From the NCBI GenBank assembly GCA_945883425.1, contig CAMCXM010000013.1, positions 1 through 40,518 of the forward strand: a stretch of 40,518 nt of DNA. Reading direction: 5' to 3'. The position numbers and the translations under genes were made by a program. This DNA is from Spirosoma fluviale (lineage in GTDB: Bacteria; Bacteroidota; Bacteroidia; Cytophagales; Flexibacteraceae). The stretch's first letter is position 1. Every line of letters starts with the position of its first letter. This document shows positions 1-7,323 of this stretch, piece after piece. Under the pieces are notes generated by a model. That model was not told the origin of the DNA and did not search any database. It saw nothing but the letters and a program-made list of their open reading frames with translations.

Positions 1-114
1 TTAGGAGTCAGTAGTCAGGTTTTTGGCAACTTAACTTTTAACTCTTTGGCGCCAGTGCGCCACTTCGTGTTGCTTTTAGCTCCATTTCGCTCAGCTCAAC
101 TTTGCTCAGCATTC

Positions 115-157
115 TTAACCCATAACCCATAACCACTAACCCATAACCACTAACCAC
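115..157. repeat. short tandem repeat TAACCCATAACCAC
   Basis: A run of about three imperfect copies of a 14-base unit TAACCCATAACCAC (with the shorter form TAACCCA) lies just downstream of the mutS stop codon. It is read directly from the sequence. Such ATGGGTTA-type simple repeats are common between genes in this phylum. No function can be assigned. The rest of positions 1-114 shows no gene and no clear terminator for mutS. Confidence 0.75.
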
Positions 158-164
158 GAATCCC

Positions 165-2771
165 TCACTTCACCATCAACTTCAGCTCCTGCAGTTTCAG
201 CAGTGCTTCGACGGGTGCCATGGTGTTGATGTCGAGGGATTTGAGGGCTTCTTTCAGCTTTTCGGTTTTTTCGTCGACTGGTTGGAACAGACTGTACTGG
301 ATGCTCTGCGACTTGGGCATTTTCTGGAGGGCTTCCTTGCGCTGACTCTTGTCCCGGCTCTTTTCCAGCTGGTCCATAATTTCCATAGCCCTTAGCACCA
401 CCGGCGTGGGCATTCCGGCCATCTGGGCCACGTGGATACCAAAGCTGTGCTCGCTCCCGCCCGGTTTCAGTTTGCGGATGAAGAGTATTTTGTTGCCGGC
501 TTCTTTCACCGCCACATTGAAATTTTTGATCCCCGCCAGGTTGGAAGCCAGTTCGTTGAGCTCGTGGTAATGGGTGGCAAACAGGGTTTTCGCCCTTCTG
601 TTGGGCTGGTTGTGCAAATGTTCGACAATGGCCCAGGCAATGCTGATGCCGTCGTAGGTGGACGTACCGCGGCCGATTTCGTCCATCAGCACGAGACTCC
701 GGTCGCTGAGGTTATTGAGGATGGAAGCCGTTTCGGTCATCTCCACCATAAAGGTCGATTCGCCGCGGCTCAGGTTGTCGCTGGCCCCCACCCGGGTAAA
801 AACCTTGTCCACCAGCCCGATCTGGGCTGAAGACGCTGGCACATACGAACCCATCTGCGCCATCAGAACAATGAGCGCCGTTTGCCGGAGCAGGGCCGAT
901 TTACCCGCCATATTCGGACCGGTAATGATCACGATCTGCTGGTCGCCATCGTTGAGATCGATGTCGTTGGGTACGTATTTTTCGCCTGCCTGCATCTGGC
1001 GTTCGATCACCGGATGGCGCCCATCGCGGATCACAATGGCCTTGCCGTCGTTGAGTTCGGGCAAACAGTAGTTGTACTCCCGGGCCACCTGCGCAAACGA
1101 AACCAGGCAATCGGCCTGTCCCATCAACCGGGCATTGAGCAGCAGGGGAGTGGTGTATTGCACGATCGTTTCCACCAGCTGGTTGAAAATCCGGAATTCG
1201 ATGGCGTTGATTTTTTCTTCGGCACCCAGAATCTGTTCTTCGTATTCCTTCAGTTCCTGCGTGACATACCGCTCCGCATTGGTGAGTGTTTGTTTCCGGA
1301 TCCAGTCTGCAGGGACTTTGTCCTTGTGCACATGGGTCACTTCCAGATAATACCCGAAAACGCGGTTGTAGGAGATTTTGAGGGATGAGATGCCCGTCCG
1401 TTCAATCTCGGCCTGGTTGATTTTGAGAAGATAATCTTTCCCCGAAAAGGAAATCTGGTGAAGACGATCGAGTTCGGCATCCACACCGGGACGAATCATG
1501 CCTCCCTGATTCGACAGGGCCGGAAGTTCGTCGTTGAGTTCAGCGGAGATTTTCTCGAGCAAAGCCGAGCAGGGATTGATCTGCGAAGCCAGGTGTTTCC
1601 AGGCCGGAATGGCTTCGGTGGATTGCTCCAGTTTGGTTTTGAATTCGGTGACCAGGAACAGGGCCCGCTTGAGGAAGCCGACTTCCCGGGGAGAAATCCG
1701 GCGGACTGCCGCTTTCGACACTACACGTTCCATGTCGCCCACCTGTTTGAGAATAGCCTGAAGGCTGGTGGCCAGTTCTTCCCGTTCGATCATCTGCGAC
1801 ACCATCGACTGGCGCTCCAGAATGGGATCGAGCGATTTGAGGGGCATCAGAATCCACTTTCTGAGTAAACGGGAGCCCATTGGACAGACGGTTTTGTCAA
1901 GAATATCGACCAGCGGAATGCCGCCTTCGTGTTGTGCCTGCACCAGTTCCAGGTTGCGAATTGAAAACCGGTCGAGCCAGGCAAAATCGCCTTCGTCAAT
2001 CCGGCTTACGGCGTGCACATGGCTCAGTTCGCGGTGTTCGGTTTCAGCCAGATAGTAGAGAATGACGCCGGCGGCTACGGTGGCTTCGGTCCATTCTTCA
2101 ATGCCGAATCCTTTCAGATTGGCGGTTTCAAAATGGCGAAGGAGCAACTCGTAGCAGGTTTCGTGCTGAAACTGCCAGTCGTCGATGGCCGAGGCGTAGG
2201 TTTTTTCTCCCAGAAACAAATCGGCCCAGGCACGGGACGATTTCGGGAAGAGAACCTCCGTCGGCTGGTAGGATTGCAATACTTTTTCGGCTTCGCTTTC
2301 GGTGCCCTGAAACACATAAAACTCGCCGGTGGAAATGTCGATGAGGGACAGGCCCACGGTTTCGTCCTTTTTACAGACCGAAGCCAGCCAGTTGTTTTTG
2401 CGGGTGTCGAGGACATTGTCGCTCAGCGCCACGCCGGGTGTGACCAGTTCGGTAACGCCCCGTTTCACAATTCCGACGGCGTCTTTCGGGTCTTCGAGCT
2501 GGTCGCAGATCGCGACTCTTTGCCCGGCACGTACCAGTTTGGGCAGGTAATTGTCGAGAGAATGATGCGGAAATCCGGCCAGGGCTACTTCCGTTGCCGA
2601 ACCGTTTCCACGTTTGGTGAGGGTGATGTTGAGAATGCGGGAGGCGGTGACGGCATCCTCGCCAAAGGTTTCATAAAAATCGCCCACCCGAAAGAGCAGC
2701 AAAGCACCGGCATATTTGGCTTTGATGGCCGAATACTGCTTCATGAGCGGGGTTTCTTTGGTTGCTTTCAA
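165..2771 (-). CDS. mutS: DNA mismatch repair protein MutS
   Basis: MutS recognises base mismatches and small loops and, with MutL, starts methyl-independent mismatch repair in the cytoplasm. The protein opens with KETPLMKQY and the mismatch-reading Phe-x-Glu motif in GDFYETF, followed by connector, lever and clamp domains. The C-terminal ATPase has Walker A GPNMAGKS, Walker B LVLMDEIGRGTSTYDG and the FATHYHEL switch. At about 868 residues it has the full family length. The start is not certain. The first in-frame ATG at 2840 adds an unlike tail, and the ATG at 2744 cuts off the conserved KETPLM. A TTG at 2771 gives MKATKETPLMKQY, which matches relatives best, so it is used here. The gene stands alone on the minus strand. 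No terminator is visible after the stop. Confidence 0.96.
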   Translation of the reverse strand: MKATKETPLMKQYSAIKAKYAGALLLFRVGDFYETFGEDAVTASRILNITLTKRGNGSATEVALAGFPHHSLDNYLPKLVRAGQRVAICDQLEDPKDAVGIVKRGVTELVTPGVALSDNVLDTRKNNWLASVCKKDETVGLSLIDISTGEFYVFQGTESEAEKVLQSYQPTEVLFPKSSRAWADLFLGEKTYASAIDDWQFQHETCYELLLRHFETANLKGFGIEEWTEATVAAGVILYYLAETEHRELSHVHAVSRIDEGDFAWLDRFSIRNLELVQAQHEGGIPLVDILDKTVCPMGSRLLRKWILMPLKSLDPILERQSMVSQMIEREELATSLQAILKQVGDMERVVSKAAVRRISPREVGFLKRALFLVTEFKTKLEQSTEAIPAWKHLASQINPCSALLEKISAELNDELPALSNQGGMIRPGVDAELDRLHQISFSGKDYLLKINQAEIERTGISSLKISYNRVFGYYLEVTHVHKDKVPADWIRKQTLTNAERYVTQELKEYEEQILGAEEKINAIEFRIFNQLVETIVQYTTPLLLNARLMGQADCLVSFAQVAREYNYCLPELNDGKAIVIRDGRHPVIERQMQAGEKYVPNDIDLNDGDQQIVIITGPNMAGKSALLRQTALIVLMAQMGSYVPASSAQIGLVDKVFTRVGASDNLSRGESTFMVEMTETASILNNLSDRSLVLMDEIGRGTSTYDGISIAWAIVEHLHNQPNRRAKTLFATHYHELNELASNLAGIKNFNVAVKEAGNKILFIRKLKPGGSEHSFGIHVAQMAGMPTPVVLRAMEIMDQLEKSRDKSQRKEALQKMPKSQSIQYSLFQPVDEKTEKLKEALKSLDINTMAPVEALLKLQELKLMVK

Positions 2772-2840
2772 TGAGAGGTGGTTTTTAAAAGGGAGGCAAA
2801 TAAAACCAGATTTTAGTTGAAATGGGAATGAAGCGTGCAT

Positions 2841-3206
2841 CTTTTTATGAGGGAAAACCTTTGACCCGAAGGCCCATCAGACCCGTCGCTCAGGGGAAGA
2901 ACGATTGCGGCCCGGATGGGAAGGGCGGCGACGCAGGAGCCGGTGCTTTGCACGGAAGCGAAGCGGACCCCTGGACAGCCGGAGATGCCGCCCAGCTGAA
3001 TATTTTTTTTGAAAAACGGTTTCAGGCACGCATTCCGCTGTTTGGAAAATTGCATTCCGAACGCAGATACCAAGGATTTGCAATCCTCCACGGTCGGAAA
3101 CCGAGTTAAAAGTTGATCGCAGCGAAATGGCGCAGAAGGCGCCATGATGAGTTATGAGTGTTTCACAATTGCCGGATTTTATCGCATAAGACTGACGAAG
3201 AACCTC
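2841..3206. other. gene-free region, GC-rich repeat-like stretch
   Basis: No believable coding sequence lies here. The part from about 2895 to 3000 is GC-rich and contains the phrase GGAAGCGAAGCGGACCCC followed by CAGCCGG. This resembles in style the GC-rich intergenic stretch at 33155-33290, which has GCCGGGCGGGTGCTTCGC. Minus-strand frames give Cys/Arg/Ser-rich peptides without family character. I regard it as degenerate intergenic repeat sequence. Confidence 0.4.
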
Positions 3207-3436
3207 ATAATCCCAGAATCTGCAATGGATAAGATCAATTAATCCAAATCGACTGATTCACATTCATTTATGGCCCAGACGCCAAGTCGCAGATCCTGCA
3301 TTAGCAGTGGGCGTCCTCAAAGACATTTCATTGGGCTGCGCCCGCAAATTTCACACTCGCGTGTTCATTTGTCCGAAAGGGAAATTTAAAGGTGTGAATC
3401 AGACGATTAACATCCTAATGCGGAATCTGGGATAAT
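3207..3436. mobile_element. MITE-like element with terminal inverted repeats
   Basis: The left end (3207-3230) and the right end (3412-3436, inverted) share the core ATCCCAGA-T-GCA-T-GGAT and match at about 20 of 25 positions. A second inverted match lies inside: AATCGACTGATTCACAT at 3247-3263 pairs with the inverse of 3392-3408 (15 of 17). The 230-bp element has no coding capacity, so it fits a miniature inverted-repeat element or a decayed insertion sequence. Related ends occur at 4178, 4324 and 40181-40206. No target-site duplication was established. Confidence 0.6.
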
Positions 3437-3602
3437 CTGTGAATTACTGCGTCAGATCTCTTCGCTACCTATGTAAAAGTGGGGCAAGTTCTGCGGTTTC
3501 TGTCTTTCTGGACAGCTGTTTGCCCTGAAAGCAGGTCTTCATTCGGGCACCTGTCATGTTGATACCGGGGATACCGCATGCGGGCGGAGAATGTGCCCTG
3601 CC
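3437..3602. other. intergenic stretch, nothing recognised
   Basis: This stretch lies between the inverted-repeat element and the stop codon of the next minus-strand gene. I see no open frame with family character, no RNA fold I would defend and no clear terminator. Confidence 0.4.
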
Positions 3603-4145
3603 TTAACACTTATTGTTTTTGTTGAAGACTCGTTTGAAAAGAACCTTTCCGTTCTGCTCGATGTAGTCGCCCGACACAATCAGGTACGGGTGATTGGGTG
3701 AATGTCCGGCGCTGTGGCTTCGTACGATGATTTTGTCGTCAACTTTCAGGTTGCTCAATTTCTCGAACTCCTTCGGGCTAAACTGCATCATGTATTCTTC
3801 GCCACCAATGTTCACGATCAGCCATTTGGGTCCGGATGCGGCGTTTTCACGCTGGAACGTAACGGAGGTTATGATGGCTTCCATGTTGGAGAAGTCCTTG
3901 ATTTCCTTCCTGATTTTATCGTGGCTGGCCAGCACCTTTTTACCGGCCGCCGAAGTCTCCCATTGTTTGAATTTGATTCCGTCCGGAGATGCTTGCCATC
4001 TTTTCAAAACTGCTTTGCTTTCAGCGGCCGTAAGAGGCTTTTGTGCCGCCTTTTTTGTTGGTGCCTTTTTCGTTTCACGATTGGCAAATACGAGTCCGCT
4101 GGCCACTGCCAGGGTTAGGACGAGCATATAAATGATCTTTTTCAT
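3603..4145 (-). CDS. hypothetical secreted protein, about 180 residues
   Basis: I do not recognise the family. The start at 4145 gives MKKIIYMLVLTLAVASGLVFA, a clear Sec signal peptide, so the mature protein is exported. A longer reading from 4196 would run into a repeat element and lacks this logic. After the signal comes a Lys/Thr/Ala-rich linker (about residues 22-45). Then comes an acidic/basic helical part with SPDGIKFKQWETSAAGKKVL, and a beta-rich C-terminal half with KWLIVNIGGEEYMMQF and HPYLIVSGDYIE, which may be a small barrel-like domain. A -7-like box TAAATTTG (inverse of 4152-4159) lies six bases before the ATG, so the messenger may be nearly leaderless. It is transcribed alone. 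Confidence 0.75.
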   Translation of the reverse strand: MKKIIYMLVLTLAVASGLVFANRETKKAPTKKAAQKPLTAAESKAVLKRWQASPDGIKFKQWETSAAGKKVLASHDKIRKEIKDFSNMEAIITSVTFQRENAASGPKWLIVNIGGEEYMMQFSPKEFEKLSNLKVDDKIIVRSHSAGHSPNHPYLIVSGDYIEQNGKVLFKRVFNKNNKC

Positions 4146-4177
4146 GTTCAACAAATTTAATGATTTTCGTTTCTTTT

Positions 4178-4324
4178 TTAATCCCAGATTATGCAATAGG
4201 ATGTAAATGATTGATTTTCTATGTTTTATAACCTCACCTAAATCCTCTCCAAGGTAGAGGACTTAAGGTGAAAATCAATCATTTATGAACCAAAGGCTTT
4301 TTTTATTGCGGAATTTGAGTTAAT
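4178..4324. mobile_element. second inverted-repeat element with long internal hairpin
   Basis: The left end 4178-4202 (ATCCCAGATTATGCAATAGGAT) and the right end 4305-4324 (inverse ATTAACTCAAATTCCGCAAT) belong to the same end family as the element at 3207-3436. Inside, a perfect 14-bp inverted repeat AAATGATTGATTTT (4205-4218 against 4271-4284) encloses a second hairpin. That hairpin is CACCTAAATCCTCT at 4235-4248 pairing with 4256-4270 around a CC-AAGGT loop. The whole can fold into one long stem. It lies directly upstream of the secreted-protein gene that starts at 4145. Confidence 0.6.
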
Positions 4325-4369
4325 TTTTAGGTTGATAATCTGAATCGCTTTCGAGTGACTTTCGGTTTG

Positions 4370-5215
4370 TCAGCAACCATCGTATCCAAACGTGATCCGG
4401 AAGGTTTGGGGCACCGGCTTTCCTTTGGCATCCACGGCAGGTTTCCAGGACGGCATCTTACGAATCGCATCCAGAATGATCTGATCGATTTTTGGTGTTT
4501 TGGATGACGTGATGATGGCGGGATTGGTCACCGTTCCTTCTTCGGATACGATAAATGAAACAATCGCCCGGTCGGTTGTTTTGGTGAGAACGGAGGGGGT
4601 AATTCTGGCCGACACCTGTTTGGTAAAAAAAGTGGTCAATCCATCCTTTCCTCCCGGAAAAGCCGATTCCGTATGGGGCACGACTTTCACTTTAAAATCG
4701 CCTTCTCGTACGCCATTGGCATCCCCAAAATCCTTTACCGCATCGTTCTTGTATTTGAAACGGATGGAAACCTGAATCTCCGTTCCCACATCGGCACTTT
4801 TCAGCAGCTGCATTTGCTGGCTTGTCAGTTTCGGACTGCTGCCGGTGGCTTTCACCGACTTTCCATTCTGAATTGCCGAAAGCGTAACCGACTGATAAAC
4901 GACAATCCGGTCAAAATCTTCCTGAAGAAAGGAGTTCGCATCCAGAGCCGGGTTTTGAATGGTGGGCTGTCCGGTGAGGCTGACCATCAGGTTTTTCCTT
5001 CGGTTCAGCATCTGGTCGAGCACATAAAGATCTTTGTACGGCACTTCCAGATGGCGGCAGAAAACCGGATCCAGATCGTGAATCGAAACAACAGACGGCA
5101 GTTTCTCTTTCGCAATATTGGAGACTTTGTTTTCAAGAAACCCATAACCCGGACTCTGGCAAAATGCCTGAACGGAGACCAGAAGGAAGGCGAGCAATAC
5201 GCGATATTTTTTCAT
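4370..5215 (-). CDS. periplasmic protein with TonB C-terminal domain
   Basis: The ATG at 5215 gives MKKYRVLLAFLLVSVQAFCQS, a Sec signal peptide. The last 85 or so residues form a TonB_C (PF03544-type) domain, including AIVSFIVSEEGTV and ILDAIRKMPSWKPA and ending GKPVPQTFRITFGYDGC. Unlike true TonB there is no N-terminal anchor or Pro-rich spacer, so it probably does not energise an outer-membrane receptor in the usual way. Such secreted TonB_C proteins are common in Bacteroidota and their role is mostly unknown. It shares architecture with the gene immediately upstream (5251-5952), 35 bases away, and the two are probably co-transcribed tandem paralogues. Both end in Gly-Cys. Confidence 0.85.
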   Translation of the reverse strand: MKKYRVLLAFLLVSVQAFCQSPGYGFLENKVSNIAKEKLPSVVSIHDLDPVFCRHLEVPYKDLYVLDQMLNRRKNLMVSLTGQPTIQNPALDANSFLQEDFDRIVVYQSVTLSAIQNGKSVKATGSSPKLTSQQMQLLKSADVGTEIQVSIRFKYKNDAVKDFGDANGVREGDFKVKVVPHTESAFPGGKDGLTTFFTKQVSARITPSVLTKTTDRAIVSFIVSEEGTVTNPAIITSSKTPKIDQIILDAIRKMPSWKPAVDAKGKPVPQTFRITFGYDGC

Positions 5216-5250
5216 TGATGGATGGATCATGTGGTTTGACTTGGTGGAGA

Positions 5251-5952
5251 TTAACAACCTCGTTTTGTGGTGATGGTAAACTGAAACGACTGTTTCACGG
5301 CTTTCCCCTGGTCATCCTTTGCCGGATGCCATTTGGGCATGGAACGCAACGTCTCCACGATTAATTTGTCGGATTCGGGTTTGCCGGAAGTGTCCAGCAA
5401 CCGGATGTCGGCGACGGAACCATCTTCAGCAACTGTAAACAAAACCTTCACATCCTGGAACAAGGCCGAGTCTACGGGTGTGATTTTCTTCACCACATTT
5501 TCATTGAGATAGGATGCCAGTTGCGGATATCCTTCTCCAAAACGTGCGTCCTTTTCCGGTGTTACGGTCATGGCCATTTGCATGGTCCGTACGGACGTCA
5601 CATGACTTACCGGATTTTCGGCCATGTACCGGATGATCACATCGATTTCGGAATCCAGCACAGCCTTTTTCAGAACCTGTTGCTGCTGGTTGGTGAGTGA
5701 ATCATTTTTCCCGAATGTCCGTTCGGTTTTCGTTCCATTGGTCAATACCAATTCCGTAGAAACATACTGAGTGATCCAGTTTTTAGGGAATCCAACACAA
5801 AAGTCGGACATCGTTTTGGCTGAATGGAGGCTTTTCGCCGACACCGCCCTGTTATGCGTGGCCCGCACTTCATAAAACAATTTTGGTGAAGTGGTCGGTT
5901 CGCCGGACGTCAAAAGCCAGGGCGTCAGAAACAAGGAGAAAAACGAATTCAT
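5251..5952 (-). CDS. TonB C-terminal domain protein, paralogue of the next gene
   Basis: The protein has 233 residues. The N-terminus MNSFFSLFLTPWLLTSG is hydrophobic but lacks basic residues, so it is an atypical signal. The middle part contains SLTNQQQQVLKKAVLDSEIDVIIRY, which matches KLTSQQMQLLKSADVGTEIQVSIRF in the neighbour. The C-terminus is a TonB_C domain (VKVLFTVAEDGSVADI, LRSMPKWHPAKDDQGK). It is first in a two-gene unit with 4370-5215. A TAnnTTTG box lies 29 bases before its ATG, and an operator-like triple repeat lies between it and the divergent sensor kinase gene. Control by that two-component system is therefore likely but inferred. Confidence 0.85.
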   Translation of the reverse strand: MNSFFSLFLTPWLLTSGEPTTSPKLFYEVRATHNRAVSAKSLHSAKTMSDFCVGFPKNWITQYVSTELVLTNGTKTERTFGKNDSLTNQQQQVLKKAVLDSEIDVIIRYMAENPVSHVTSVRTMQMAMTVTPEKDARFGEGYPQLASYLNENVVKKITPVDSALFQDVKVLFTVAEDGSVADIRLLDTSGKPESDKLIVETLRSMPKWHPAKDDQGKAVKQSFQFTITTKRGC

Positions 5953-5980
5953 GGTTTCGGTTGTTTTGTAAGAACTGCGA

Positions 5981-5988
5981 CAAATGTA
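5981..5988 (-). promoter_or_regulatory. -7 box TACATTTG of the TonB_C pair
   Basis: Read on the minus strand this is TACATTTG, a full match to the Bacteroidota -7 consensus TAnnTTTG. A TTGG lies 15 bases upstream (inverse of 6004-6007), close to the usual -33 spacing. Transcription would start about 20-25 bases before the ATG at 5952. Confidence 0.65.
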
Positions 5989-6008
5989 TGCGGCATTTCT
6001 CCGCCAAC

Positions 6009-6036
6009 TTGTTAGTGACCTGTTAACGACTTGTTA
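6009..6036. promoter_or_regulatory. three direct repeats with 11-bp period, likely OmpR-type operator
   Basis: TTGTTA, CTGTTA and TTGTTA start at 6009, 6020 and 6031, exactly 11 bp apart. Read on the other strand they are TTAACA-N5-TTAACA-N5-CTAACA. Direct hexamer repeats at 11-bp steps are the known binding geometry of OmpR/PhoB-family regulators. This form resembles the Bacillus PhoP box. They sit between the divergent promoters of the sensor kinase and the TonB_C pair, just upstream of the -33 region of the latter. Confidence 0.7.
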
Positions 6037-6066
6037 AAGCCTCCGGTCATCCTTTTGAAATTCCCT

Positions 6067-6074
6067 AGTTTTGG
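6067..6074 (+). promoter_or_regulatory. -7 box TAGTTTTG of the sensor kinase operon
   Basis: TAGTTTTG matches TAnnTTTG and ends eight bases before the chosen ATG at 6082, so the transcript would begin at or within a few bases of the start codon. No convincing -33 element was found at the usual distance, which fits an activator-dependent promoter. Confidence 0.65.
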
Positions 6075-6081
6075 CTTGCCT

Positions 6082-7323
6082 ATGAAAGCAAACCGGCTTC
6101 GTCTTTCCATTTTCATTTCCTCTCTGGCCCTGATTGCCGTTCTGGCGATTCAGATTCACTGGATTTTCCGGACGGCAGAAATGAAGGAAGAACTCTTCAA
6201 CGAAAAAGCCAACATGGTGCTTACCCGCACCACAGAAGCCATTGGTTCGGATCAGGCGGCTTGTCAGGAAATCGGTGCGTGCCTCAAAGAGGGAGAGAAA
6301 GCCGGAACCAACGGACCCATTCAATTGCGGAATCAGGAAGTGAGAAAGATCGACTCGCTCCTTCGCCACTACATGAAGTTTTACAATGTCGAAATCAAGT
6401 ATTCGTTTTCGGTGGCCAAACCTTCGTCAGCACCACGTTTCGATGATGCCCGGTTTAATAAGTCCCTTCCGTTTATCCGAACCGCAGATTTCGAACTGAA
6501 CCTGGACTTCCCGGACAAAAAGCAATACCTGATGGCCGAAATGGGCGTTCCGTTTTTCAGCTCGGTGTTGTTGGTTGTTGTGGTGCTGGTACTTTTCTGG
6601 CGGACCGTTTTTTCATTGAAAAAGGAAAAGGAGATTTCGGAACACACCACCGATTTTCTCAACAATATGACCCACGAATTCAAAACGCCGATCACCAATA
6701 TTTCGCTGGCCGGAAAAATGATGACCCGGGATCAGAACCTGAAACAGGAAGAGAAGATCCGTCATTATTCGGGCATCATTCTGGAAGAAAATGAAAAGCT
6801 CCGTCTGCAGGTGGAGCAGGTTCTGAGCATGACGGCACTCGAACGGGGCGAGATTCCGATGCAGAAAACCGAACTGGATTTTCATTCCCTTTTAAACGAT
6901 TCGCTCCGGAATGTGCGGATGCAGGTGGAGAATGCCGGAGGAACACTTTCTGTTCATCTGAACGCAGAACAGACAATCGTTTTTGGCGACAAGACACATC
7001 TGGCCAATGTGTTGTGCAATCTGTTCGACAATGCCGTCCGGTATTCAGACGGGGCGCCACAGATAACGGTTTCCAGCCGGAATGAAGGACAGGATCTGGT
7101 CCTTGAGGTGGCGGATAAAGGCATCGGGATTTCGTCTGAATACCAGAAAAAGGTGTTTGAGAAATATTTCCGGGTGCCCACAGGCGATGTGCACAATGTA
7201 AAAGGATTCGGACTCGGTCTGGCCTATGTGCAGCAAATCGCCAAAGGCCACGCAGGCTCGGTTTCAGTCCATAGTGAAAAAGGAAAAGGCAGTACGTTTA
7301 CTCTTCGCATTCCCCATGTCTAA
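6082..7323 (+). CDS. sensor histidine kinase, RprX-like
   Basis: This is a membrane sensor kinase that phosphorylates the response regulator encoded next. The ATG at 6082 is chosen because the earlier one at 6031 lies upstream of the promoter box. TM1 covers about residues 7-30. A periplasmic sensor of about 140 residues follows, with three cysteines (two in DQAACQEIGACL). TM2 is around SSVLLVVVVLVLFW. The HisKA domain has His198 in NMTHEFKTPITNISLAG. The HATPase part has the N box NVLCNLFDNAVRYS, G1 DKGIGIS and G2 GFGLGLAY. At 413 residues it is complete. It overlaps the regulator gene by eight bases, so translation is coupled. It resembles the RprX type of Bacteroides. Confidence 0.93.
   Translation: MKANRLRLSIFISSLALIAVLAIQIHWIFRTAEMKEELFNEKANMVLTRTTEAIGSDQAACQEIGACLKEGEKAGTNGPIQLRNQEVRKIDSLLRHYMKFYNVEIKYSFSVAKPSSAPRFDDARFNKSLPFIRTADFELNLDFPDKKQYLMAEMGVPFFSSVLLVVVVLVLFWRTVFSLKKEKEISEHTTDFLNNMTHEFKTPITNISLAGKMMTRDQNLKQEEKIRHYSGIILEENEKLRLQVEQVLSMTALERGEIPMQKTELDFHSLLNDSLRNVRMQVENAGGTLSVHLNAEQTIVFGDKTHLANVLCNLFDNAVRYSDGAPQITVSSRNEGQDLVLEVADKGIGISSEYQKKVFEKYFRVPTGDVHNVKGFGLGLAYVQQIAKGHAGSVSVHSEKGKGSTFTLRIPHV

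Noticed and set aside
2013-2774. 253-codon plus-strand open frame inside mutS
   Set aside because: It is the antisense shadow of mutS codons; its translation shows no family features and mutS is certain.
2813-3145. 110-codon minus-strand open frame upstream of mutS
   Set aside because: The Cys/Arg/Ser-rich product has no domain character and spans the GC-rich repeat-like stretch; no promoter or start context supports it.
4146-4196. N-terminal extension of the secreted protein gene to 4196
   Set aside because: The extension reads into the terminal repeat of the element at 4178 and places a charged stretch before a good signal peptide.
6009-6036. riboswitch or attenuator in the sensor kinase leader
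   Set aside because: The region lies upstream of the -7 box, so it is not transcribed into the kinase messenger; direct repeats rather than a hairpin are seen.
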